NCBI RefSeq assembly: GCF_020905375.1
Contig: NZ_JAJJBU010000035.1
Coordinates: 1-52,487 of the forward strand
Length of the DNA stretch: 52,487 nt
Direction: 5' to 3'
Origin: Arthrobacter cryoconiti
GTDB lineage: Bacteria > Actinomycetota > Actinomycetes > Actinomycetales > Micrococcaceae
Below the pieces are notes generated by a model. That model did no database searches, was not told the origin of the DNA, and saw only the letters and a program-made list of their open reading frames with translations. Position numbers and translations under genes: made by a program. The stretch's first letter is position 1, and each line of letters begins with the position of its first letter. Of this stretch, positions 16,058 to 24,772 are shown in pieces.

Positions 16058-16336
16058 TTAGAAACGTTCGAGTTTTACAGGTTCGGCCAGCAAAGCGCTG
16101 AGGGACTCATTGAGGTCCTGCACAGCAATTCCCTTGCCGTGCGCAGCCAGATGTTCTTCAGAAGCCCATTGTTCGCTGAGGACTATCTGCTCTTCTGATT
16201 CCTGCGTGATCTGGTACTGGAGGCAACCCGATTCGAGCACAACTTGCTCGATCGCGATCTCCAACGCGAGCTTGACACGGAAGAATTCGCCTTGGTTGGG
16301 GATGAAAGTTGCCTGCAGTGTGATGATCTGGCTCAT
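16058..16336 (-). CDS. Antibiotic-biosynthesis-monooxygenase (ABM) domain protein
   Basis: This 92-residue single-domain protein has the ABM ferredoxin-like pattern: ITLQATFIPNQG, ESGCLQYQITQESEE, IVLSEQWASEEHLAAHG, and a C-terminal EPVKLERF strand. Members include quinone/quinol monooxygenases (YgiN type) and heme-degrading IsdG-like proteins; the Cys-Leu-Gln-Tyr segment is the usual core strand. Substrate is not determinable. It is convergent with thioredoxin and precedes the glycosylase gene on the same strand only at a distance upstream of it. Confidence 0.85.
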   Translation of the reverse strand: MSQIITLQATFIPNQGEFFRVKLALEIAIEQVVLESGCLQYQITQESEEQIVLSEQWASEEHLAAHGKGIAVQDLNESLSALLAEPVKLERF

Positions 16337-16393
16337 GAGAAAAGCCTAAGCGATCCGCCCAGCGAAATGGGAACTAGTTCCGCACTGTGAACA

Positions 16394-17350
16394 CTAGTGA
16401 GTGCTGTGGTCTTGAATTGTCATGCGGGGGCCGAAGGTGGGCTTGCGGAATCCGCTGAGGTAAAGCATCCGTACGATCCGTTGACGGTGTCCACGCCACG
16501 GCTCGAGCAATTTCAGCATGCCGTCATCATTCACGGCTTCTCCGGCCAAAGCCCAGCCCACATAGGCTGCCAGGTGGTAGTCGCCCACTGCCACCAGATC
16601 CGGGTCTCCGTGCGTGCGTTGAGTGACTTCGGCAGCGCTCCACACACCAATGCCGGGAATGCTGCGCATCTTTGTGGCTGCCTCGTGTGCTGGCAGGCCG
16701 GCAAGACGTTCCAGGCCCGACGCCGAACCGACCACGCGCATGACCGTGGCCGAGCGCTGTGGTCCAACACCGGCTTTATGCCATTCCCACGAGGGAATAT
16801 TCGCCCACTGTGCCGGTGTGGGTGGGAGCATTAAATCGGTGGGGACGCCCAGGTGTTCGCCTGCGCCGGGGGCCGGCGCACCGAACTTGCGCACCAGTGA
16901 GGCAAAGCTGCGGCGCGCCTGTAGCGCTGTGACCTTTTGTTCCAGGATCGCCGGGATCAACGCATCAACCATGCGCCCGGTGGAAGGCAGACGCAGGCCC
17001 GGGTTCTTGCGTCGTGCTTCCCGGGCAGCGTGTGGCAATGACGCGGTAAACGCCGGCGCGTCGAAGCGGGACCAATCGTCATTTGCGCCCAGGAGCGCTG
17101 GAACAGTACGAAGTGCGTGTTCGGCGCCCGGCCCCCATGCCTGGGCCCGGAGCTCGGTGCCGTGCGCACTGATACCCAGAGTTGCCGGGCCGTCGGGGGT
17201 ATTGAAGGCAAGCCACGCCGCATCGGGGGTGAGTCGCATGGTCCGATCCCCGGGCCCCCGGCCGATGATGCCCAGAGTTTTGTGCAGAGAATAGGGCCCT
17301 CCAGCGTCCCAGACCACGACGGGACGTGGGTGCGTGGGGGCGGAAGTCAT
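16394..17350 (-). CDS. DNA-3-methyladenine glycosylase, AlkA-type (HhH-GPD)
   Basis: The 318-residue protein starts at ATG 17350. It excises alkylated bases from DNA as the first step of base-excision repair. The hairpin-helix-hairpin is SIPGIGVWSAAEVTQR and the catalytic aspartate follows in PDLVAVGDYHL; upstream, LIPAILEQKVTALQARRSFA is the helical entry to the HhH-GPD domain. The N-terminal 100 residues (TLGIIGRGPGDRTMRL) form the AlkA-like beta domain. It stands alone between the ABM gene and the ArsB-like permease, and is likely constitutive as no adaptive-response regulator is nearby. Confidence 0.9.
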   Translation of the reverse strand: MTSAPTHPRPVVVWDAGGPYSLHKTLGIIGRGPGDRTMRLTPDAAWLAFNTPDGPATLGISAHGTELRAQAWGPGAEHALRTVPALLGANDDWSRFDAPAFTASLPHAAREARRKNPGLRLPSTGRMVDALIPAILEQKVTALQARRSFASLVRKFGAPAPGAGEHLGVPTDLMLPPTPAQWANIPSWEWHKAGVGPQRSATVMRVVGSASGLERLAGLPAHEAATKMRSIPGIGVWSAAEVTQRTHGDPDLVAVGDYHLAAYVGWALAGEAVNDDGMLKLLEPWRGHRQRIVRMLYLSGFRKPTFGPRMTIQDHSTH

Positions 17351-17500
17351 GGTTCCATAATGACACGGTGGGCCTGTGGTTGTGCCACCCGCAGCAACCA
17401 GGCGCGCCACCCCGCAGCTGCTGCGCCTGGCACCGGCAGCAACCGGAACAAGCGCGCTGGAGCGAGCCCGCCGGCGTCGTACCTGGAAGTTCGTGGGAAG

Positions 17501-18736
17501 CTACGCCGGCATTCCGGCAGCCCACCACAGGGCCACGATTGAACTGGGGATCAGAACTACTACCAGGCACAGCCCTGCCAGTGCGTAGCCGCGCCAGGAA
17601 ATGGTGATGCCTAAAGCCTTGAGCCGACTGTGCCACAGGAGAGTCGCCAGCGACGCCCACGGGGAAACCAGCGGGCCAAAGTTGACGCCAATCAAGAGCG
17701 CCGCCAGCCGGAGGGGGGAGTTCGCCAGCGGCTCCAACGCCAGGTACCCCGGAAGGTTGTTGACGCCATTGGCCGCAACGGCGCCCACGCCGGCAATTTG
17801 GAGCAGACTGGCCAATCCGTCCCCGGTTCCTGCAAATCGGGAAAACGCTTCGGCTAAGCCGTGGTCCTGCAAAGTCGCCACCACTAAAAATAATCCCATG
17901 GCCAGCAACAATGGCTGGATGGGCAGCATGCTCCAGCGCAAGGCTGCGCGCTGGCGTACCAAGAACACGACGAGTAAGAATGCTGCGGCAAATGATGCCG
18001 GAATCCAGACAGGCATGCCCGAAACAAGCGCTGGCAATAGCGCAGCTAACGTGATCCCGGAGAGAAGCAGCAACGCCTTATCCGTCACTGCTGGAACCGC
18101 TGGCGGCACGAAGCGTCCACGGAATTGCTTGCGGAAAATTAGGAACAAGAATGCAACGGGAACGGCCACACCCACAAGCGCCGGCGCCCACATGAGCTCG
18201 GCAAATTGTGCCGGGCTGATGTTCAAACGATGTTGAGCTAGTAAGTTCGTCAGGTTTGAGACTGGAAGTAGCAACGACGCAGTATTGGCCAGCCACACTG
18301 TTGTCAGCGCGAACGGCAGCGGATGGATGCGCGCATGCTTGGCCAGGGATACCACCACTGGCGTTACCAAAACGGCCGTGGTGTCTAGGGAGAGGAAAAT
18401 TGTACTGACCGTGGCCAGTGCCACAACCAACAACCACAGCAGGAGTATTCGTTGGCTTGGCGCCGCGGCTTTCTCTCCCTGTGGATCGGATCGAGGCACT
18501 CGTTGGCGGCCGCGAGCCAGCTTAGCGGTGACCACCTTGAATACGCCGGCCGATTCGGCCAAGTCAGTGACCACAGTCATCGCCGCAACGAACAGCAAGA
18601 TCGGGACAGTGCGCCCCGCCAGTTGTGCAAAAGAGTTTTCGCTAAGCAGGCCGCTCGCCACCAGAATAATCCCAGCGCCAAATAGGCCAGCGGTGAGTAG
18701 TTTTCCAGGCAGTGCGCCCGCCATGATATTTTTCAT
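17501..18736 (-). CDS. ArsB/SLC13-like ion permease
   Basis: The 411-residue, 10-12 TM protein starts at 18736, where its ATG overlaps the stop of the upstream LysR gene (ATGA). Motifs match the ArsB/NhaD/CitM transporter superfamily: FLSLDTTAVLVTPVVVSLA, LANTASLLLPVSNLTNLLA, GAVAANGVNNLPGYLALEPL and NFGPLVSPWASLATLLWHS, the last two corresponding to blocks in arsenite pumps. No arsR, arsC or arsA is present, so arsenite is not assured; organic-anion or other oxyanion transport is equally possible. Translational coupling to a LysR regulator suggests ligand-controlled expression. Confidence 0.8.
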   Translation of the reverse strand: MKNIMAGALPGKLLTAGLFGAGIILVASGLLSENSFAQLAGRTVPILLFVAAMTVVTDLAESAGVFKVVTAKLARGRQRVPRSDPQGEKAAAPSQRILLLWLLVVALATVSTIFLSLDTTAVLVTPVVVSLAKHARIHPLPFALTTVWLANTASLLLPVSNLTNLLAQHRLNISPAQFAELMWAPALVGVAVPVAFLFLIFRKQFRGRFVPPAVPAVTDKALLLLSGITLAALLPALVSGMPVWIPASFAAAFLLVVFLVRQRAALRWSMLPIQPLLLAMGLFLVVATLQDHGLAEAFSRFAGTGDGLASLLQIAGVGAVAANGVNNLPGYLALEPLANSPLRLAALLIGVNFGPLVSPWASLATLLWHSRLKALGITISWRGYALAGLCLVVVLIPSSIVALWWAAGMPA

Positions 18737-19671
18737 GCTCCGGCGGGGGTTTCTGCTAGCTCTTTCGCCGTCTGCGTCAGGATTTCTCGACAAGCCAAGA
18801 TCGCTGGACGACGGCGACTGGCACGGCGCACCGACGTGAAGACGGTCCGCCGTGGCAGTCCTGGCAAATCGATCAAGGTGAGTGCGGGGGTTCGTTCTGT
18901 CCACATGAGATCGGGCAGTAAGGCAACCGCATTGCCCGATTCAATGAGCCGAACCTGAGCTTGGAGGTCGGCAGTTTCAAAACGTACATCCGGTTCGAAC
19001 CCTGCTTGCCGGCAGGCCTGCTCCGCCCAATGACGGGAGGCTGCGCCGCGCGGTTCCATGACCCATGGTAGTTCGGCGGTGTCCTCAATGTGGGTGATGG
19101 ATTCTGCACGCAGGCGTTCCACAGTGCCCCGGGTTCCGCATGCTGGAACGGCTAGACGGATTGCGTCAGTGGTGAGCACCAATCGATCCAGCTCCGGATG
19201 GCGGGGAGCGCCATGACCGGGATACTGTTCCGCGACCACCAAGTCGAAGTCTCGAGCCCACGTTTCATACAGAGCCGTTTCAGGCTCGCGTTGGGTCATC
19301 TCAATGCGAACGTTTGGATACTGCTGGCTCATGGCTGTCAGTAGTCCCGGTAAGAGAGCCAGGGCGGCGGATTGGAACACCGCCAGCTTTACGGTACCTG
19401 CCACTGTGGTCAAAGAAGCCGACATATCAGCTTCAGCTCTCTCCAGCGTTTCCAGAATTTCTGCGGTGTGGGCCACCAAGATCTCTGCTTGGGGGGTGAG
19501 CTGAACCCGCCGGCCCACTTTTCTCAGGAGCTTGACCCCTGCTTCCTTCTCCAAAAGAGCCAGCTGTTGGGACACTGCGGAGGGGCTGTATTGCAGGGCC
19601 AGAGCCACATTCGCCAGCGTGCCGCGGATGTGTAACTCACGTAGGAGTCGCAGTCGTTTGACGTCTAGCAC
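18733..19671 (-). CDS. LysR-family transcriptional regulator
   Basis: The 312-residue protein opens with the winged helix MLDVKRLRLLRELHIRGTLA, then ALQYSPSAVSQQLALLEKEA as the recognition region, and a linker GRRVQLTPQAEILVAH. The remaining 220 residues form the two-lobed ligand-binding domain (VKLAVFQSAALALLPGLL...). It is divergent from putA with about 150 bp between starts and is coupled to the ArsB-like gene behind it. It could control either neighbour. An AT-rich inverted repeat of LysR type lies in the shared promoter region. Confidence 0.93.
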   Translation of the reverse strand: MLDVKRLRLLRELHIRGTLANVALALQYSPSAVSQQLALLEKEAGVKLLRKVGRRVQLTPQAEILVAHTAEILETLERAEADMSASLTTVAGTVKLAVFQSAALALLPGLLTAMSQQYPNVRIEMTQREPETALYETWARDFDLVVAEQYPGHGAPRHPELDRLVLTTDAIRLAVPACGTRGTVERLRAESITHIEDTAELPWVMEPRGAASRHWAEQACRQAGFEPDVRFETADLQAQVRLIESGNAVALLPDLMWTERTPALTLIDLPGLPRRTVFTSVRRASRRRPAILACREILTQTAKELAETPAGA

Positions 19672-19695
19672 GGGCCCTCCAGTTAGTTAAGTTGA

Positions 19696-19715
19696 TTTGA
19701 CTGATATTGATCAAA
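19696..19715. promoter_or_regulatory. Candidate LysR box between lysR and putA
   Basis: TTTGA-N10-TCAAA is an exact inverted repeat of the T-N11-A kind bound by LysR proteins. A second exact inverted repeat, CTAAT-TGAAC-ATTAG (19730-19744), lies 14 bp further toward putA. Both sit in an unusually AT-rich divergent promoter region. Confidence 0.5.
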
Positions 19716-19818
19716 AAACAGCACTTTTGCTAATTGAACATTAGTCTCATACTGGTCTTAAGGGAACCATTGGCGGACCTCTATCCGGACGTGCCAATTG
19801 TCCTTGACCTTGTGCCGT

Positions 19819-22800
19819 ATGCCAGTAGAAAAGACCACACCAGCCGCCATGACAAGTACCGCCACAACAGCCACTGCCGCAGATATCCCAGTTCCCGGAA
19901 ACGATCTTGCCGAGGAAACTATTGCCCTTGTGCGGCGCTGGCTCACGCAAGCCGCCACATTCCCCGCGGACGTCTCCGCCCAGCGCTTAGCCGGAGTTCT
20001 AAAGGACCCCAACGGCTTGGACTTCACAGTCGGCTTCGTGGACGGTGTGATCCGGCCCGAGGATTTGAAGGTGGCAGCGCGGAACTTGGCAGTTCTGGCG
20101 CCTAAAGTGCCCGCCTTCCTGCCGTGGTACATGCGAGGTGCAGTTCGCATGGGTGGGATCATGGCACCAGTCGTTCCTCAAATCGTCATCCCGATCGCTC
20201 GCAAGGTACTGCGGGAAATGGTGGGCCACCTGATCGTGGACGCCACTGACGCGAAGCTGGGACCCGCCATTGCCAAAATCCGCAAAGACGGCGTGGACCT
20301 GAACGTCAATCTCCTCGGTGAGGCAGTGCTGGGCGAACACGAAGCTGCCCGCCGTCTGGAGGGAACCAAGAAACTGTTGGCACGTGAGGACGTCACTTAC
20401 GTCTCCATCAAGGAATCCTCCACCGTCGCTCCTCACTCACCCTGGGCATTCGACGAAGCCGTAGAGCACATCGTGGAGAAACTCACCCCGCTTTACACGT
20501 TGGCGGCCTCCTTCCCCAAAGCCAAGTTCATCAACTTGGACATGGAGGAGTACAAGGATCTCACCATGACGATCGCCGTATTCAAGCGCATCTTGGATAA
20601 GCCGGAGTTCAGGAACCTCGAGGCCGGGATCGTGCTTCAGGCCTACCTTCCGGACACTCTCGCGGCCATGATCGACCTCCAGCAGTGGGCTGCGCAGAGG
20701 CGGGCCGACGGCGGAGCCCCCGTGAAGGTCCGGATCGTCAAGGGCGCTAACCTACCCATGGAACAGGTTCAAGCGTCAGTCTTCGGCTGGCCGCTGGCCA
20801 CTTGGGGCAGCAAAGAAGAATCTGACACAAATTACAAGCGGATCGTCAACTACTCGCTGACCCCCGAACACATCAACAATGTCCACATTGGCGTGGCCGG
20901 ACACAACCTCTTTGATGTGGCTCATGCATGGTTGCTGGCCAAGAGCCGTGGGATCGACCCCGCTGATGGTTCGCTCGAATTTGAAATGTTGTTGGGCATG
21001 GCGACGGGTCAGGCAGAGGCAGTGCGCCGCGACGTCGGATCGCTTTTGCTGTACACACCTGTGGTTCACCCGGCCGAGTTCGACGTCGCCATCGCGTACC
21101 TGATCCGCCGTCTTGAAGAAGGCGCCAGCCAAGATAACTTCATGTCTGCGGTGTTTGAGCTCACCGAGAACGAGGCCCTCTTCGAGCGCGAAAAGAACCG
21201 CTTCCTGTCCTCGTTGGCAAAACTTGATGACACGGTCCCGCCAACCAACCGGGTTCAGGACCGCAACGATGCTCCGCTCGAGGCACCCACTGACTCTTTC
21301 GAGAACACCGCGGATACGGACCCCTCCCTGGTAGCGAACCAGGCCTGGGGCAAGGAGATTCTGGCCCGCATCCCCGGATCCGTGCTGGGTAATGACATCG
21401 TCAAAGCCACCACCATCACCGAGGTGGAGGAATTGAACACGATCATTTCCACCGCCGTCGAGCACGGCAAAGCGTGGGCTCAGATGGGTGGGGCCGGCCG
21501 GGCTGCGATCTTGCACCGAGCCGGCGATGTTCTGGCCGGTCGCCGTGCCGAACTCATGGAAGTCATGGCTTCTGAGACAGGCAAGACACTGGATCAGGGG
21601 GATCCGGAAGTCAGCGAAGCTGTTGACTTTGCCCATTACTACGCTGAGCGTGCCAAAGACTTGGCAACGATCGACGGCGCAATCTACGTCCCGGCCAAGC
21701 TCACCGTGGTGACCCCACCGTGGAACTTCCCCGTGGCCATTCCCGCCGGCTCTACGTTGGCAGCGCTCGCCGCAGGCTCCGCCGTCGTCATCAAACCTGC
21801 ACGTCAGGCTCAGCGCTGTGGCTCCATGATGGTCCAAGCCCTGTGGGATGCAGGCGTTCCACGCGAAGTACTGGCACTGGTCCAGTTGGGGGAAAGAGAA
21901 CTTGGCAAGACTCTCATCTCCCACCCGGCAGTGGACCGAGTCATCCTGACCGGCGGTTACGAGACCGCTGAACTGTTCAGGAGCTTCCGCTCCGATCTGC
22001 CACTGCTTGCGGAGACGTCCGGTAAGAACGTCGTTATCGTGACTCCGAGTGCCGATCTTGATCTTGCCGCGAAGGACGTTGTTCAATCTGCCTTCGGGCA
22101 TGCCGGACAAAAATGCTCAGCCGCATCCCTGGTCATCATGGTGGGCTCGGTATCCAAATCAGCGCGCTTCCACAACCAGCTCATCGATGCCGCTTCCAGC
22201 CTGAGCGTCGGTTACCCCGAAACGGCAACTTCCCAGATGGGGCCGATCATCGAACCCGCCGCTGGCAAGCTGCACAAAGCGCTGACCACTCTCGATGCTG
22301 GGGAATCGTGGGCGATCGAACCACGTCAGCTCGACTCAACCGGGAAACTCTGGTCGCCGGGAGTTCGGACGGGTGTTGCCGCAGGTTCCACAGTGCACCT
22401 GACCGAGTTCTTCGGACCCGTGCTCGGTGTTATGGAGGCGGCAACGTTGGAAGACGCGATCTCCTTGGTCAACAGGATCGACTACGGACTCACCTCCGGC
22501 CTGCACTCTTTGGATTCTGCGGAAATCGGTCTGTGGTTGGACACCGTCCAAGCGGGAAACTTGTACGTCAACCGCGGTATCACGGGTGCCATCGTTCAGC
22601 GCCAGCCTTTCGGAGGCTGGAAGAAGTCGGCCGTCGGGGCGGGTACCAAAGCCGGTGGGCCGAATTACCTGATGGGCTTGGGGTCTTGGGAAACCGCTGA
22701 GTCCACCGCCACGACGCCGCTGGGAGAATCTGCCCGCAAAGTGCTCAATGCAGCATCTTCGCTCTCGGACGACGAGAAGGCTTACTTGACCCGTTCCCTT

Positions 22801-23301
22801 CATTCCGACGCCGCAGCTTGGGCATCGGAGTTCGGAACTGCCAAGGATGTCTCTGCGCTATCTGCCGAGCGCAACGTGTTCCGCTACCTGCCGTTGAACC
22901 CCCTGGTCCGGTTGGCGGAGGGCGAGTCTCTTGTGAAGCTGCTGCGCGTTCTGGCCGCTGGCATCCTTGCTGGCTCCTCGATGGAAGTCTCCTCCGGGCT
23001 TGAACTTCCTAACGCCGTCAAGGCCTTGCTGGTCAGTCTGCATATCAATTTCACCCTTGAGAATGACACCGACTGGCTCGCGAGCGCCCGCCGCTTCGGA
23101 GCGGGTCGCATCCGGTTGATCGGAGGGAATGCGCCGGCACTTTTCGAGGCAACCGATGCACGCCCCGACCTTGCCATCTACCACGGCGAGGTCACCGAAG
23201 CTGGCCGTGTTGAAATGCTGCCATTCTTGCACGAGCAGGCAGTTAGCATCACGGCTCACCGATTTGGCACGCCCAATCAGCTCTCGGAAGGGCTGATCTA
23301 G
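19819..23301 (+). CDS. putA: Bifunctional proline dehydrogenase / P5C dehydrogenase
   Basis: The 1160-residue enzyme oxidises proline to glutamate. The FAD-binding proline dehydrogenase barrel covers roughly residues 60-450, with LQAYLPDTLA, VRIVKGANLPMEQVQA and EFEMLLGMATGQAEAVRR. The aldehyde dehydrogenase half, about 500-1000, has VVTPPWNFPVAIPAGSTLAA, the general-base glutamate in LLAETSGKNVVIV and the catalytic cysteine in FGHAGQKCSAASL. A C-terminal extension completes the actinobacterial type. There is no N-terminal ribbon-helix-helix, so it is not a self-regulating PutA; the divergent LysR gene is a candidate regulator. ATG 19819 is a tentative start; ATG 19849 and TTG 19798 are alternatives, none with a clear ribosome site. 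Confidence 0.93.
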   Translation: MPVEKTTPAAMTSTATTATAADIPVPGNDLAEETIALVRRWLTQAATFPADVSAQRLAGVLKDPNGLDFTVGFVDGVIRPEDLKVAARNLAVLAPKVPAFLPWYMRGAVRMGGIMAPVVPQIVIPIARKVLREMVGHLIVDATDAKLGPAIAKIRKDGVDLNVNLLGEAVLGEHEAARRLEGTKKLLAREDVTYVSIKESSTVAPHSPWAFDEAVEHIVEKLTPLYTLAASFPKAKFINLDMEEYKDLTMTIAVFKRILDKPEFRNLEAGIVLQAYLPDTLAAMIDLQQWAAQRRADGGAPVKVRIVKGANLPMEQVQASVFGWPLATWGSKEESDTNYKRIVNYSLTPEHINNVHIGVAGHNLFDVAHAWLLAKSRGIDPADGSLEFEMLLGMATGQAEAVRRDVGSLLLYTPVVHPAEFDVAIAYLIRRLEEGASQDNFMSAVFELTENEALFEREKNRFLSSLAKLDDTVPPTNRVQDRNDAPLEAPTDSFENTADTDPSLVANQAWGKEILARIPGSVLGNDIVKATTITEVEELNTIISTAVEHGKAWAQMGGAGRAAILHRAGDVLAGRRAELMEVMASETGKTLDQGDPEVSEAVDFAHYYAERAKDLATIDGAIYVPAKLTVVTPPWNFPVAIPAGSTLAALAAGSAVVIKPARQAQRCGSMMVQALWDAGVPREVLALVQLGERELGKTLISHPAVDRVILTGGYETAELFRSFRSDLPLLAETSGKNVVIVTPSADLDLAAKDVVQSAFGHAGQKCSAASLVIMVGSVSKSARFHNQLIDAASSLSVGYPETATSQMGPIIEPAAGKLHKALTTLDAGESWAIEPRQLDSTGKLWSPGVRTGVAAGSTVHLTEFFGPVLGVMEAATLEDAISLVNRIDYGLTSGLHSLDSAEIGLWLDTVQAGNLYVNRGITGAIVQRQPFGGWKKSAVGAGTKAGGPNYLMGLGSWETAESTATTPLGESARKVLNAASSLSDDEKAYLTRSLHSDAAAWASEFGTAKDVSALSAERNVFRYLPLNPLVRLAEGESLVKLLRVLAAGILAGSSMEVSSGLELPNAVKALLVSLHINFTLENDTDWLASARRFGAGRIRLIGGNAPALFEATDARPDLAIYHGEVTEAGRVEMLPFLHEQAVSITAHRFGTPNQLSEGLI

Positions 23302-23316
23302 CGGTACCCAAACCGC

Positions 23317-23384
23317 TGCCCGGTTGCGGTGGTGTTCCCCTTGTTTTTAGAGGTACACCACCGGAACCGGGCATTTGTGTTTCC
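23317..23384. terminator. Long-stem terminator after putA
   Basis: TGCCCGGTT-GC-GGTGGTGT (23317-23335) pairs with ACACCACC-GG-AACCGGGCA (23355-23373): 17 paired bases interrupted by a two-base mismatch. It is followed by TTTGTGTTTCC and lies between two convergent genes. Confidence 0.82.
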
Positions 23385-23406
23385 TAGTTTGGGATCACTG
23401 ACCGGT

Positions 23407-24420
23407 TCAATGATGCCGGTGCTGCGGCAGGCCAACTTGGCGCAACAGTAGTTCGAATCTATTCGGGTCTAGCATTTCCGCCCATGTCCAGCGGACAAAG
23501 TTGACACCCTGGGCGCGGATCTGGTCCTCCCGTTGTTTTTCTACGATCAACCTCTCCGGAAGCGGTTTTCCGCCACCCCACTCGGCTCGAAGGTACTTGC
23601 CCCGACCATCAAACTCACCGGCTGTTTGGAACTCCTCGAACCAAAAGTCGACGAAGGCGCTGCTCCCATCACGGAGTGTGAACCGTCGCTGCAACTCGGG
23701 AGCGGGAAAACCGAGTTTGTGCATCTGAACGCGGCTCAGGGATTCCCCGGCAGATCCGGAAAGCCCCGAGGAAAATTCAAGGACGGCCATTGCGCGGTGA
23801 CGGGAAGAAGCCGATGGCAGAAGCTGGGCAGCAGTGATGAGATCCGAAAGTAGAAGTGCCGACCCCTGCGGTACATCGTTGTGCCACGACGCCTGCCCAA
23901 TCGCCGGGGCCCTGCCAGGTGTTGTGAAAATGTTGTTACTGGTGTGGGTGCTTGCGCGGTGCAGAGCGGAATCACAGACCGCCACGGCGTAGTCGAAGTC
24001 CAGACTCGTGAGCAACCCGAGGGTGGTCATCAACTTGTTTGTCAACAGAATTCCCCCGCATTCCACGACTCCGTCAGTGAGGGAACCAACGTGGCGTGCG
24101 ATGTCGTTGCGGCTACGACCGCCAGCATTTGACGCGATGATGACATGCAGCAAAGCAGGCGTGCGCACGATCCATAAACCCCACAGCATGGCGGCGGTGG
24201 CATGACAAAAGACGGGTGGGCGTCCGGCCTGCTGTTGAAAAGCCCGCACTTTGAGGCCATACCGAGAGGCAGCGTCCAGGACATTCCAGGCGCCGGATTC
24301 CAGGTAGGTGCCGCGCCGCACACGGACAAGTTCACCTCGATTGCAGCGTTTAGCCAGTTGCCGGGGGTCGTGGCCTATCAGTTTGAGGTCGCCGGCTTGG
24401 ATGAGCCGTGGTGTGTCCAT
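23407..24420 (-). CDS. Solitary AbiEi-like protein with DUF559-like C-terminal domain
   Basis: The 337-residue protein has an N-terminal winged-helix-like block (LIQAGDLKLIGHDPRQLAKR then GELVRVRRGTYLE) resembling AbiEi-type antitoxins, a middle region with FCHATAAMLWGLW, and a C-terminal domain with FVDFWFEEFQTAGEFDGRGK and ERLIVEKQREDQIRAQG leading to VNFVRWTW. The last part has the spacing of the Vsr/DUF559 endonuclease-like fold (D, E-x-D, then K/R helix and final strand). No AbiEii toxin partner flanks it. ATG 24420 is preferred; ATG 24471 is possible, and a still longer frame to 24633 only translates the repeats upstream. The true activity is unknown. Confidence 0.75.
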   Translation of the reverse strand: MDTPRLIQAGDLKLIGHDPRQLAKRCNRGELVRVRRGTYLESGAWNVLDAASRYGLKVRAFQQQAGRPPVFCHATAAMLWGLWIVRTPALLHVIIASNAGGRSRNDIARHVGSLTDGVVECGGILLTNKLMTTLGLLTSLDFDYAVAVCDSALHRASTHTSNNIFTTPGRAPAIGQASWHNDVPQGSALLLSDLITAAQLLPSASSRHRAMAVLEFSSGLSGSAGESLSRVQMHKLGFPAPELQRRFTLRDGSSAFVDFWFEEFQTAGEFDGRGKYLRAEWGGGKPLPERLIVEKQREDQIRAQGVNFVRWTWAEMLDPNRFELLLRQVGLPQHRHH

Positions 24421-24508
24421 GGAATAAAGGGTTCCAGCACTCGCGCTGTCCTGAAAGAGGTGAAACGTCATCTGTGGACAACGCGGGTGCGCGATCCACA
24501 GAAAGGAC
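24421..24508. other. Leader of AbiEi-like gene
   Basis: This stretch carries a 7-bp inverted repeat CTGTGGA...TCCACAG (24472-24501) and an alternative ATG at 24471 on the minus strand. No convincing ribosome site is seen for either start. Confidence 0.35.
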
Positions 24509-24607
24509 GGTTGCCCTCGGTGGGGTGGTCGCGCCTGGTTACCCTTTTCGCGCCCGGTTGCCCTCGGTGGGGTGGGGTGGTCGCGCCTGGTTACCCTTTT
24601 CGCGCCC
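24509..24607. repeat. Two-copy GC-rich tandem repeat
   Basis: Copy 1 (24509-24555, 47 nt) and copy 2 (24556-24607, 52 nt) both start GGTTGCCCTCGGTGGGG and end GGTTACCCTTTTCGCGCCC. Copy 2 differs only by five extra bases in the G-rich tract (GGTGG duplicated). A further GGTTG starts a third copy. The repeats lie upstream of the AbiEi-like gene and not within a supported coding region. Confidence 0.88.
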
Positions 24608-24627
24608 GGTTGACGGGGCGCGAAAAG
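24596..24627. terminator. Hairpin at the end of the tandem repeat
   Basis: CTTTTCGCGCCC (24596-24607) and GGGCGCGAAAAG (24616-24627) are exact 12-bp arms around an 8-nt loop. The left arm is the end of repeat copy 2. No gene ends here, so a role as terminator is uncertain; it may be part of a palindromic repeat element. Confidence 0.5.
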
Positions 24628-24772
24628 CGCCACGGGGGGGCGATAGGGAAAATGGCGACTAATTCAGCCCATGGAATTCGGCACAGTGAACCAGCCCCGA
24701 ATCCATTGTTGCGTGTGCCCTAAACGGTAACTTTCTTTGGCCGGGGTTATGGCCAGGGGATACCGTGGAAAC

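Noticed and set aside
17501-18736. Definite arsenite efflux pump ArsB
   Set aside because: No arsR, arsC or arsA gene lies nearby and the superfamily includes many other anion carriers, so only ArsB/SLC13-like was stated.
20776-22110. 444-residue open frame on the minus strand inside putA
   Set aside because: It is antisense to strongly conserved catalytic domains, has no ribosome site and its product has no recognisable features; it is a by-product of high-GC codon bias.
19819-23301. PutA with self-regulatory DNA-binding domain
   Set aside because: The N-terminus lacks a ribbon-helix-helix and begins a few dozen residues before the dehydrogenase domain.
24421-24633. N-terminal extension of the AbiEi-like gene to 24633
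   Set aside because: The added residues only translate the GC-rich tandem repeat and have no conserved character.
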